From Phyto melanocephala (Eukaryota > Arthropoda > Insecta > Diptera > Rhinophoridae): 64,000 nt of DNA. The notes under the pieces are model-generated. The model saw only the letters and a program-made list of their open reading frames with translations. It was not told the origin of the DNA and did not search any database. A program made the position numbers and the translations under genes. Shown here one piece after another: positions 33,171-42,928 of the stretch (position 1 is its first letter; every line of letters begins with the position of its first letter). The DNA lies in NCBI GenBank assembly GCA_941918925.1, contig OW799233.1:75011078-75075077 (forward strand), written 5' to 3'.

Positions 33171-33538
33171 TGGCGATCCTGCCAAATTCTGGCATTCAGA
33201 AAAACATTCCTGTAGAGGAATATATACCCGTGGGCACGGATAATTTTGCTCCGCAATACAAACCAGCTTTGGTTGAGGCAGGCCCCAAAAAGCTCACGAT
33301 AGAGGAGTATAAAAAGAGGCAGCAGAAAAAACTTGAAGAGAAACTTACCGCAATACCAAAGATTGAGAGACCACGGCATAGAAGAGGTGGCAAATTGGTC
33401 CGGTTAAGGCGAAAAATTGCAGCATTAAAGGCAGTTGTTACCGCCGATACACCACCAACCTGGGAACAAGCTTCCAAAATTTGGCTGCAATTTGATGCGT
33501 TGGAAAAGGAGATGGACAACCACAGAAAAAAAAAGTAA
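33170..33538 (+). CDS. ORF0 of element II, small basic protein starting at the LTR/primer-site junction
   Basis: This is an intact frame of 122 residues. The ATG consists of the last LTR base and the first two bases of the primer site, with G at +4. The N-terminal 40 residues (MAILPNSGIQKNIPVEEYIP onward) have no counterpart in element I. The C-terminal 80 residues match it: LTIEEYKKR, then a Lys/Glu-rich helix, RRGGKLVRLRRK, and PTWEQASKIWLQFDALEKEM. The net charge is strongly positive. There are no membrane segment, zinc ligands or enzyme motifs. I do not recognise the family. Its conservation between two diverged elements argues that it is translated. Roles in packaging, RNA binding or silencing escape are only possibilities. 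Confidence 0.7.
   Translation: MAILPNSGIQKNIPVEEYIPVGTDNFAPQYKPALVEAGPKKLTIEEYKKRQQKKLEEKLTAIPKIERPRHRRGGKLVRLRRKIAALKAVVTADTPPTWEQASKIWLQFDALEKEMDNHRKKK
33171..33185 (+). promoter_or_regulatory. Primer binding site of element II
   Basis: TGGCGATCCTGCCA directly abuts the LTR and is the same as in element I. It is likely complementary to the 3' end of a tRNA-Arg (from memory). It also encodes the first residues of ORF0 (M-A-I-L-P). Confidence 0.8.
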
Positions 33539-33915
33539 TACAGCACTAATTTAATTTTTAAACAAATTTTAAATACTACATATATTTTATGCACATTTGT
33601 TATTATATATTAATCACTTATTAATTTTTTTAAATAATACAAAAGGGAAAATTAAATAAAAATGAATTAACACTACATAAAATTGTATTTGTAAATAAGT
33701 AAGAAGAACAAAACAAAAAAAAATGTTACCATATTGTCACTATATTAGTTGTAAACATTAGGAGTGAATTTTAGTAAGTTATCGATAATCGATAAAAAAA
33801 AAATAATAACAAAAGAAAGTGTTGCCATATCTGCAATTTACTTATTATAAAATATTAATGAATTAATAAAAAAAAAAATAGTATTAATTTAAAATATTGT
33901 TAGAATTAAGAGTAA

Positions 33916-35121
33916 ATGAAAAGAATTAATGAATTTTACGTTGAATTAGAGAAGTTAGAGAAAAACATAAAAAAAAGTAGAGACAGAATTTACTCTTCGG
34001 AATATAAAGAGGAAAAATTAAGACGTTTAAAATTTATAGAAAACGAAGTAGATAGTATTTGTGAGGTCTTAAAAGAAGAAGAACAGTCGTTTCTATTGAA
34101 ATTTAAAGAATTGTGCAAAAGATTGTCCTTTCTGATACAGAATTTAAATATAAAAGAGAGAAAAGAATTAGTAAAGGAAGGTAATATTTCTAAATCAATA
34201 AATATGGCACAATTTGATATAACAGTAGTAGGTAAAAACCTACAAGTGTTTAAAGGTTCATATGAGATGTTAGAAGATTTTGTTACGCAGGCTGAGTTGT
34301 TGCATGATATGTTGAAAGTAGAGGACAGAGAGTTTTTCATTAAGTATGTTTATAACTTCAAGTTAACAGCAAATGTCCGTAGTATTGTAGGACGTGCTAA
34401 TAGACCATCTACTTTTGCTGATTTGAGAAAAATATTAATTGAAGCATATCCGAATCCTAGAACTTTGCAACAAGTTTTATCAGAATTTGGAACTGTGAAA
34501 CAGGGAAGTTTGAGTATCTCTGCATTTAGAGAAAAAATTGTATTACTTTCAGAGCAATTAAGCGATTTTGAGATAAAGGCTTTAGAAAATCCTACACAGG
34601 AGGCGAAGGATGCAGTGTACAAGATGAGTGAGAGTATGGCTCTTAATGTTTTCATGAAAGGGGTTAATTTAGAATATCAAAATGTATTAATCGCATGTGG
34701 GCCTAAGACTTTTAGAGAAGCGGTGGAAAAATGTATAACCCTGGAAAGAAATATGAGGGAAAATAATAACAGTATTTTTAGAGTTGAAAGGCGTAGGTAC
34801 GAGCAAAGTTATAGACCACAAGGAAATTTTGGAAATCGTAATTTTGAAAACCGAAATAGATTTTACAATAATAATCATATTAGTGATAATAGTTATAATG
34901 CCTATAACCATAATAGGTCATATAGTAATAATAATATGTATAGAAATAATACTACTAATGATAATAGTATGAACAGAAATAATAATAGAAATAATAATGT
35001 ATATAGAAATAATAATAATAATGGCCACGGCAATGATAGAAATAACATGTTCTGGGCTGGTAATACCAGGAACATTGGTTCTAATAGGGGAAATAATCGA
35101 GGTAGTAGACAGGGAAACTAA
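33916..35121 (+). CDS. gag of element II
   Basis: This is an intact frame of 401 residues for the structural protein of the particle. The N-terminus is coiled-coil-like (KNIKKSRDRIYSSEYKEEKL). The middle has capsid-like segments (FKGSYEMLEDFVTQAELLHD; LRKILIEAYPNPRTLQQVL). The C-terminal quarter is Asn/Arg/Tyr low complexity without CCHC knuckle. The stop TAA (35119-35121) follows the slippery heptamer and overlaps an ATG of the protease frame (TAATG). Confidence 0.9.
   Translation: MKRINEFYVELEKLEKNIKKSRDRIYSSEYKEEKLRRLKFIENEVDSICEVLKEEEQSFLLKFKELCKRLSFLIQNLNIKERKELVKEGNISKSINMAQFDITVVGKNLQVFKGSYEMLEDFVTQAELLHDMLKVEDREFFIKYVYNFKLTANVRSIVGRANRPSTFADLRKILIEAYPNPRTLQQVLSEFGTVKQGSLSISAFREKIVLLSEQLSDFEIKALENPTQEAKDAVYKMSESMALNVFMKGVNLEYQNVLIACGPKTFREAVEKCITLERNMRENNNSIFRVERRRYEQSYRPQGNFGNRNFENRNRFYNNNHISDNSYNAYNHNRSYSNNNMYRNNTTNDNSMNRNNNRNNNVYRNNNNNGHGNDRNNMFWAGNTRNIGSNRGNNRGSRQGN
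35112..35118 (+). promoter_or_regulatory. -1 ribosomal frameshift heptamer GGGAAAC
   Basis: In the gag frame it reads G-GGA-AAC followed at once by TAA, a textbook X-XXY-YYZ slippery site. Slipping back one base enters the protease frame, which is open from 35109. A TAATG stop-restart at the same place is the alternative route. No downstream pseudoknot was worked out by hand. Confidence 0.7.
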
Positions 35122-37354
35122 TGAGGCGGGATAACAACTTTTGTTATCCAAAGCCAAAATTATTTAGACTGTCTATGAGTAGAGATAATTCGATGATTGT
35201 TAAATGTAGAAGTATAACAGGGTACCTCTATTTTTTGGTAGATACTGGAGCTGAAATATCTATATGTAAGTTAGGAAACATAAAGGATGTTGATAGAAGC
35301 AATATTTTGATATTAAGTGGAATTACACCAGATACCATTGAAAGTATAGGTACAGCACAATTGGATTTACATTTTGAGAATAAACATATAGCACATAAGT
35401 TCCATATAGTTGAGAATGATTTTCCGGTCCCAACTGATGGAATAATTGGGAGAGATATTTTGGAAAAATATAGGTGTAAAATTGACTTTGAAACTTTCAC
35501 AATATCTTTCAATGTCGATAATGAAGAATTTATTTTGCCAATGACAGTTAACTGCACCTGTAAGGCAAATATCTGTGTACCGGCTCGTTCGGAAATCATT
35601 ACACCTATTAAAGTATGTACAAACAAGGAAAGCATTATTTTGAGCAAGGAAATAGTTCCGGGAGTTTTTGTAGGAAATAGTATTATACCAGCGAATGGGA
35701 TACAACACATAAGAATATTGAACACAACTGAGAAAGAGATAATCTTGAATGATTTGAATTTAGAAAAGAAGGATTTAGCAAACTACTTTTTATACAGCTA
35801 CAGCAGTAAGTTAGCAGAAAAGGAACGTGTACAGAGAATTTTTGGGAATTTAAATATTGAATCGGTAGATCCAGTAGCAAAAAAATCATTGCAGGATATA
35901 ATTGCGAAGTTAATAACTTTTATACTCAGGATATACAAGTAACAGATTCAACACCGGTATATGTCAAACCGTATAGACTACCTGAAACTCAATTGAATGA
36001 GATAAATGAACAGGTTGATAAGTTATTAAGAGACGAAATTATTGAGCCATCCGTAAGTCCTTACAATTCACCGTTACTAGTAATACCGAAGAAAACCTCT
36101 GATGATACAAAGAAATGGCGTTTAGTGGTAGATTTTAGAAAACTGAATGAGAAAATTGTGAATGATAAATTTCCGTTGACAAGGATCGAGGATGTTCTTG
36201 ATAAATTAGGTAGAGCTAAATATTTTTCTACTCTGGACATGACAAGTTCATTCCATCAGATTGAGTTGGACAAACGATCCAGACCATTAACCTCGTTTTC
36301 AACAAGAAATGGTCATTTTCAGTACACTAGACTACCATTTGGTCTAAAAATATCATCCAATAGTTTTCAGAGAATGTTGACAATAGCGTTGAGTGGGTTA
36401 AGTTCAGAAGCATTATTATATGTGGATGATATTATAGTGTTTGGCTGTAGTATAAAACATCATCACGATAATTTGTTAAAAGTTTTTGAAAGGTTAAGGG
36501 AATATAATTTGAAGCTAAATACAAGCAAATGCCATTTTATGAAGACAGAAGTTGTATATTTAGGTCATTTGATAACTGATAAGGGAATATGCACTGACCC
36601 TAACAAAAATAGTATAATAGAAAATTATCCTGTTCCTAAGAATGCAGATGATGTTAGACGATTTATAGCTTTCTGCAATTATTACCGTCGTTTTGTAAAG
36701 GATTTCGCATCAATAGCAAGAAATTTAAATCAATTGTTAAAAAAAAATAAACCTTTCATATGGGATAAAGAATGTCAAAAATCATTCGAAACGCTCAAAT
36801 CAAAATTAATTAGTCCACCGATACTTCAATCCCCTAATTTTGAGAAACCATTTATATTAACGACCGATGCATCAAACTTTGCACTTGGGGCAGTATTGTC
36901 TCAAGGTGAAATTGGCCTAGATTTGCCTATATCGTATGCAAGCAAAACATTATCTAAGCATGATTTGAACAAGCCAACAATAGAAAAAGAACTTTTAGCT
37001 ATACACTGGGCAATAAATTTTTTTCGTCCATATCTTTACGGCAGAAAATTCTACGTAGTCACAGACCACAGGCCATTGGTGTCTTTATTTTCACACAAAA
37101 ATCCGTCATCTAAGATGACTCGTATTAGATTAGACCTATGTGATTATGATTTCGAAATATCATACAAGCAAGGGAAAATGAATACGAATGCGGATGCATT
37201 ATCGAGAATAGTTATTGATAGTGAAATATTGAAATCAATGATTCCTACTGGGAATGAACGGAAATCGAAGGAAATTCTAGCTATAACACGTAATATGAAA
37301 AAAAATATGAGTTTGCACAATGAAAACAGAGAACATAACATTACTAAATATTAA
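35121..37354 (+). pseudogene. Protease, reverse transcriptase and RNase H of element II, one frameshift
   Basis: The protease frame (35121-35942) has FLVDTGAEISI at about residues 37-47 and DGIIGRDIL later, the usual two flap/core marks. A frameshift at about 35908 moves coding to the RT frame, which is open to 37354. RT: STLDMTSSFHQI (motif A), RLPFGLKISSNSFQRML, YVDDIIVFG (motif C) and YLGHLITDKG. RNase [35 protein letters not shown] and ADALSRI. All catalytic acidic residues are present. Apart from the frameshift the enzyme region looks undamaged. Confidence 0.9.
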
Positions 37355-38720
37355 AAAGCCTGATCAACTTTTTATATGGGAGTGTACATCAATATCAGAT
37401 GTGAAAAACCTGAGGAAACTTCGATTTCAGATAGAAACTGAATTTAAAGAGCCACAACTTATAGTTAATGATGAAGAGGTAGTAATCAAATGTAGTGATA
37501 ATCCAAGAGACACACAGATGTCCATGGAGAAACTTCTTTTGAGAATGCTATATCTAGGTATAGAAAAACTAGCTTTAAAAGAGGGTGACAATATATTCAG
37601 GGTGATGCCAATTGAACAGTTTAAAGATATGTTCAATAAACTAGGAAGAGGAGAAGGGGAGAATTTAGAGATTTTAATATTCAAGGAGCCAATAAGAATA
37701 ACTGATAAGAAATTACAGAAAGACCTCATTGCTGAGAACCACAATACATCTTTAGGAGGACACTTAGGTGTTAGAAAAACAATTTTAAAACTTAAACAAC
37801 GTTATATATGGAAGAATATGAGTAAAATGATTAAAGAATATATTTTGAGTTGTAATGAATGTAAAATGAATAAGCAAACTAAGCATACTAGAGAAAAGTT
37901 AATTATTACAGATACACCAGGATCTAGTTTTGAAACTGTCTCCATAGACACAGTAGGTCCTCTTCGATTTTCCAATCAATTTAGATATGTATTAACAATG
38001 CAGGATGATTTAACAAAATATATTATAGCACGCCCTATTGAATCAAAAGATGCTAAAACAGTTGCAAAAGCTCTAGTTGAAAATTTAATTTTAATATATG
38101 GTAACTTCAAAATTCTCAAATCAGACAAAGGTACTGAGTTTATAAATGAATTAATGTCCGAGATTTGCAAACTATTAGAAATTAAACAAATTTTTAGTAC
38201 ACCTTACCATCATGAAACTATGGGTTCAATTGAGAGGAACCACCGAGTACTTAATGAATTTCTCTTAAACTTCTGTAAAAATGATGAATGGGACCATTGG
38301 ATCCCATATTTTTGCTTTGCGTACAACACAACGCCTCACGTAGATACAAATTATACACCATATGAACTTATATTTGGAAGATTACCAAATTTGCCAAATG
38401 ATAGAATATTAAATTCCAAACCAATTTATAACATAGATAATTACGTAAATGAATTAAAAACAAGATTGAAATTCTCTTTAAAAAAAGCAAAGGAACTAAT
38501 GGAAGTAGTTAAAAGAAAACGAATTGAACAATCGTCATTTGTAAATCCTTTAAATTTAAAAATAGGCGACTTAGTTCTAGTAAGAAATTTTGACAGAAAA
38601 AAAAATCAACCTCCATACCATGGTCCATATGGAATAATAAAAACGAAAGGAGTAAACTCTGTCTTGGACTTGGGAAAAACACAAAAAGAATATCACAATA
38701 ATAATTTAAAGAAATATTAA
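37320..38720 (+). CDS. Integrase of element II
   Basis: This is an open frame of 466 residues in a different frame from RT/RNase H, overlapping it by about 40 bp (37311-37352). Probably pol was continuous and lost a base there, though an overlap cannot be excluded. Domains: linker (1-130), HHCC zinc finger (LGGHLGVRKTILKLKQRY, CNECKMNK), catalytic core (VSIDTVGPL, LKSDKGTEFINE, GSIERNHRVLN), and a GPY/F-type C-terminal module (KIGDLVLVRNF, PPYHGPYGIIK). It ends 64 bp before the 3' LTR. The role is insertion of the cDNA; the 4-bp target duplications flanking the element record its action. Confidence 0.85.
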   Translation: MKTENITLLNIKKPDQLFIWECTSISDVKNLRKLRFQIETEFKEPQLIVNDEEVVIKCSDNPRDTQMSMEKLLLRMLYLGIEKLALKEGDNIFRVMPIEQFKDMFNKLGRGEGENLEILIFKEPIRITDKKLQKDLIAENHNTSLGGHLGVRKTILKLKQRYIWKNMSKMIKEYILSCNECKMNKQTKHTREKLIITDTPGSSFETVSIDTVGPLRFSNQFRYVLTMQDDLTKYIIARPIESKDAKTVAKALVENLILIYGNFKILKSDKGTEFINELMSEICKLLEIKQIFSTPYHHETMGSIERNHRVLNEFLLNFCKNDEWDHWIPYFCFAYNTTPHVDTNYTPYELIFGRLPNLPNDRILNSKPIYNIDNYVNELKTRLKFSLKKAKELMEVVKRKRIEQSSFVNPLNLKIGDLVLVRNFDRKKNQPPYHGPYGIIKTKGVNSVLDLGKTQKEYHNNNLKKY

Positions 38721-38784
38721 AAAAAAAGAAAAAAATTTTAAATTTTAAAAAGAAAATTATAAAATTTTTTCTTAAGGGTTAGGG

Positions 38785-39221
38785 TGTAGAATAATGTCGA
38801 ACTAGAATATAAGTATGTATAAGTATAGGGTACTTATTATACCACCATACACCTATAGAATTTTGCTACTTTATTTTCACTCAATAATAATGTTTTTCAC
38901 TCAATATTAACTCTATTGGAAATATTGTAAAAACAAATTGCTTATATTATTATTATTATTATTGTTTTAAGAATACCGTTATTTTTGTATATAAACACGA
39001 AAATTTTTTAAATAAACAATCAATATTTTTCTAGCCTTAAAATTGGCTTTTCATTTTATTAAAGCATTTATCTGCTTAAAAATAAAACCAATCCTTGGCA
39101 TATAAAACTGCCAGGAATTAAATTATAAGTGAGGGCCAGTGGCGTTCATCAGCGCCGGCAAATAAACAAATTAGGCGTTTTATTTTCCCTAAATTATATA
39201 TAAAAACCCACGTACATTACA
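38785..39221 (+). repeat. 3' LTR of element II
   Basis: It is 437 bp and matches the 5' LTR with five substitutions by eye. It is preceded by the purine-rich AAGGGTTAGGG and followed by the CCAG duplication. Confidence 0.95.
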
Positions 39222-40739
39222 CCAGCTTAAACCCAACAACCAAATAAATATAATTGAAAAGTTATGGGAGCATATCCCAAAAAATTTAGTAAATTAACAA
39301 ATAAAAGATTTTATTTTTCGGTTGCCCTTAAAAACATTTAGTGTTAACCAACGGTTAGCCAAATGTTAAAGGGATTAGAAAAATAAAATAAATTCAAAAT
39401 TTAAAAAAATTGTTGGTTGGGTTTTTGAAAAAGTTGTTTATAGTTTTTTGTTTTATTTTTGAATTCTCATTTTGTTAATGAGAATTTAAAAATATAACTT
39501 ATAAAAATTTTAAACTTTTTTAAGAATTTGGGTAAAGGTTTACTGATGATCTGGCATAAGCACCAGTGAAATGCATATAAACCAGCTTAAACCCAACAAC
39601 CAAATAAATATAATTGAAAAATTATGGGAGCATATCCCAAAAAATTTAGTAAATTAACTAATAAAAGATTTTATTTTTCGGTTGCCCTTATAAACATTTA
39701 GTGTTAACCAACGGTTAGCCAAATGTTAAAGGGATTAGAAAAATAAAATAAATTCAAAATTTAAAAAAATTGTTGGTTGGGTTTTTGAAAAAGTTTTTTA
39801 TAGTTTTTTGTTTTATTTTTGAATTCTCATTTTGCTAATGAGAATTTAAAAATATAACTTATACAAATTTTAAACTTTTTTAAGAATTTTGGTAAAGGTT
39901 TACTGATGATCTGGCATAAGCACCAGTGAAATGCATATAAACCAGCTTAAACCCAACAACCAAATAAATATAATTGAAAAATTATGGGAGCATATCCCAA
40001 AAAATTTAGTAAATTAACTAATAAAAGATTTTATTTTTCGGTTGCCCTTATAAACATTTAGTGTTAACCAACGGTTTGCCAAATGTTAAAGGGATTAGAA
40101 AAATAAAATAAATTCAAAATTCAAAAAAATTGTTGGTTGGGTTTTTGAAAAAGTTTTTTATAGTTTTTTGTTTTATTTTTGAATTCTCATTTTGTTAATG
40201 AGAATTTAAAAATATAACTTATAAAAATTTTAAACTTTTTTAAGAATTTGGGTAAAGGTTTACTGATGATCTGGCATAAGCACTAGTGAAATGCATATAA
40301 ACCAGCTTAAACCCAACAACTAAATAAATATAATTGAAAAATTATGGGAGCATATCCCAAAAAATTTAGTAAATTAACTAATAAAAGATTTTATTTTTCG
40401 GTTGCCCTTATAAACATTTAGTGTTAACCAACGGTTAGCCAAATGTTAAAGGGATTAGAAAATAAAATAAATTCAAAATTTAAAAAAATTGTTGGTTGGG
40501 TTTTTGAAAAAGTTTTTTATAGTTTTTTGTTTTATTTTTGAATTCTCATTTTGTTAATGAGAATTTAAAAATATAACTTATAAAAATTTTAAACTTTTTT
40601 AAGAATTTGGGTAAAGGTTTACTGATGATCTGGCATAAGCACCAGTGAAATGCATATAAACCAGCTTAAACCCAACAACCAAATTAATATAATTGAAAAA
40701 TTATGGGAGCATATCCCAAAAAATTTAGTAAATTAATTA

Positions 40740-41966
40740 ATGATAAATTTTAAGTCTATTTTTATGAACTAATTATTTTTGTTTAGTTTTCTTATCTTCT
40801 ATGGTTACATTATTTCTTAGATCTATATTAATGATTTCATAAGGTCCTTGTATTTTCGTTCTACTCTATGACCTGTTTCATTCCTAAGTAGTACCTTATC
40901 TCCTATTTTCAATTTATAATCTTTAGTTTTCCTATCATAATCTGCTCCCTTGTTCTCCTTATTTCCATTTAACAATATTTGGGCCCTCTTATGTGCTACT
41001 TCATTGAATTGTTCGAAGTTGTTTGGAGTCTTTGAGAATATCAGTTGATAAGGACAGTAATTGTGTGCCGTGGATGGTGTAGTGTTGTGTCCGATGACTT
41101 CTCTCTACCGTACCTAATGTCTGATGATGATGTGCTGTTGAAGTCATTTTCTCAATTTTCAAAAGAGTACATAGTTCAGTAAGTATGTAATTCTTTTATT
41201 CCGTACCCATATCCGAAATGAACGTCTTCATTGGACCGTAGGTGAGAATAAATTCCTCAAATATTGCTTTTGCAACTGTTCTCGCACTTTTATCCGGTAT
41301 TGGTATAGTAACCAAATATTTCGTTATATCACATATTAGTGTGATTGCATATTCATTTCCATGTAAGGATCGTGGAAATGGTCCTATTGTATCCACAAAC
41401 ACTGTATCGAATGCTGCAGTTGGTGTTGGTGTAATAATCAATGGACTGTTTATATGTTCAGTAATTTTCCCTGTTTGGCACTTGTGACATTCTCTTACGT
41501 GCCTTGTTATGTCCTTGGTCATGTTCTTCCAGTAATAATGTCTTTTTATTTTTTCAATCGTTCGAAATATTTCGCAGTGGCCCCCCACTGTTGGGTCGTT
41601 GTGGTATTTATTAATTATCTCTTGAATTTTATCAGCATTTTCTCTATTTATATGGTTCATCTTGTTAAGTAGCGCTACTTTCAATTTTAATAATTTATTA
41701 TTGCCCATGTCTTTAAAAGCATTAACCGAGATAGATTCGAAAATCTTCTCGCTAGGTGCCACTTGTAATTTATCAATGTTGTGTTTATCGGCAACTTTCT
41801 CGAGCCTTGGGAAAAATTGTCCTAAGTCAATATTCCCATTAATAAACAGATTATTGATTGTTATATATGCTGCGATAGATTTACCTCGCTTTATGTAACA
41901 TTCTTTCGGGGTAATCTTCAATTTATAATATTTCCTGACGTCAATATTCTTTAATGGTATATACAC
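40740..41966 (-). pseudogene. Integrase region of pol, element III
   Basis: From 41966 the frame reads MYIPLKNIDVRKYYKLKITP, close to the RNase H/integrase linker of element I. It continues through the zinc finger (GHCEIFRTIEK, CHKCQTGK), VFVDTIGPFPRS and ISDMGTE, where a TAA (41196-41198) interrupts. Degraded integrase sequence follows to about 40740, where the tandem array starts. At the position of the element I stop at 16859, this copy has a sense codon (FKDMGN), which shows the element I stop is secondary. Confidence 0.8.
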
Positions 41967-42510
41967 TCAGAAAACAGATTCGTTGTGGTAATCGAATTTG
42001 TTGCCAATCGAATTCTTCGGTTCTACGTACTATCTCTAAATTCGTTTATAACAACTGAAATTTATTATCTTATTACCGTAGTTTTAATAGCAGCGCTAGA
42101 CTTTTAGTGACCTAATGGTTGTTGTAGCAGATATTGTTAGTTAACATTATAGATATCTTTAAAATATACCATATTTGTATCCAAAATATTTGATTGATAC
42201 AATCGAAAGCAAATATATAATTAGGGTTTCCAAAAGAATTATCAATTGAATTGAATTAAAATGATTTTTGAATATTTTATTTACTTTACCCAAAAAATAG
42301 CAAAAATTTATTTTTTTTAAATTTAATTTTTTTATTTGAGTATTATTTAAATATTTTTATTTATAAATAAAAAAAAAAAAAAACCAATACTTAAAATAAA
42401 ATGTATGTAAAATTGTACATATGTAGTTAAAATTAATAATATATTTATAATGTATTAAAACTATAAATATGTATGCATAGCTAAAGCTAGTAAATCCATA
42501 TAACAAATTC
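41967..42510. other. AT-rich spacer between element III and the LOA-like element
   Basis: No coding region is visible. A segment at 41975-42130 (AGAAAACAGATTCG, CGAATTTGTTGCC, CGAATTCTTCGG) has clustered CGAATT motifs and could be a fragment of an unrecognised element. The rest is A/T tract with the ATGTATG microsatellite. Confidence 0.35.
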
Positions 42511-42928
42511 TTCTCTATTACCACCACCTGGATAACGATCTTGCCGCGATGTGGTGGCTTAAATGACAGCTGTGGTACCTATCTCAGGGGCTGATTTTTA
42601 GTAGACGAGATACTCGTATCTCGCTACTCGAAGTCGGTCAATGAGACATGTGCTAAAAGCGGTCATAACAAAAGGTTATCCAATCCCATCCTATTCTCCC
42701 TTTTCCTTAACCTCCTCTTACTCCTCCTTCCTCTCCCCCACCTGTAAGGTTAAGGTGGTAGGAAGCAGTGCCGAGAACCTGAATGGCTAGTGGATAAAGA
42801 GGACTAGTCGTTAACAGCTCCCCTCCGGTGCCTATGACATGGGCCGGTTGTATTATTCGTCCAGTCCACGTACGCCGTCACTGCGTGGATGGTCCATCCC
42901 CTTACGTGCTCACTCGTGGGACCAAAAT

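Larger units (their letters stand above)
32734..39221 (+). mobile_element. LTR retrotransposon II (Ty3/gypsy, mdg1/412-like), young copy
   Basis: The LTRs are 437 bp each (32734-33170 and 38785-39221) with five substitutions between them by eye. The target duplication is CCAG (32730-32733 and 39222-39225), within the 360-bp array. Order: LTR, primer site, ORF0, gag, -1 shift site, protease, RT, RNase H, integrase, LTR. There is no env. Only two frame breaks are seen in pol (near 35908 and in 37311-37352). Confidence 0.95.
32440..40735. repeat. 360-bp tandem array, split by element II
   Basis: Units start CCAGCTTAAACCCAACAACC at 39222, 39582, 39942, 40302 and 40661 (spacing 360, 360, 360, 359). 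A partial unit before element II (about 32440-32733) and a final partial unit (40661-40735) complete the array. Units differ by only a few bases. The array begins next to the pol end of element III and ends next to its LTR, so it is probably part of that element (3' UTR or U3) rather than a chromosomal satellite. Confidence 0.85.
31913..41966 (-). mobile_element. LTR retrotransposon III, 3' half (mdg1/412-like), minus strand
   Basis: Reading right to left: integrase part of pol (41966-40740), a 360-bp tandem array (40735 down to about 32440, interrupted by element II), then an LTR related to that of element I (about 32425-31913). Protein and LTR similarity to element I is clear but the copies are not identical. 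Everything upstream of the RNase H/integrase linker is missing at 41967. Confidence 0.75.

Noticed and set aside
33196..33594. 132-codon minus-strand frame opposite ORF0
   Set aside because: It mirrors the ORF0 coding region; the sense frame, not this one, is conserved with element I.
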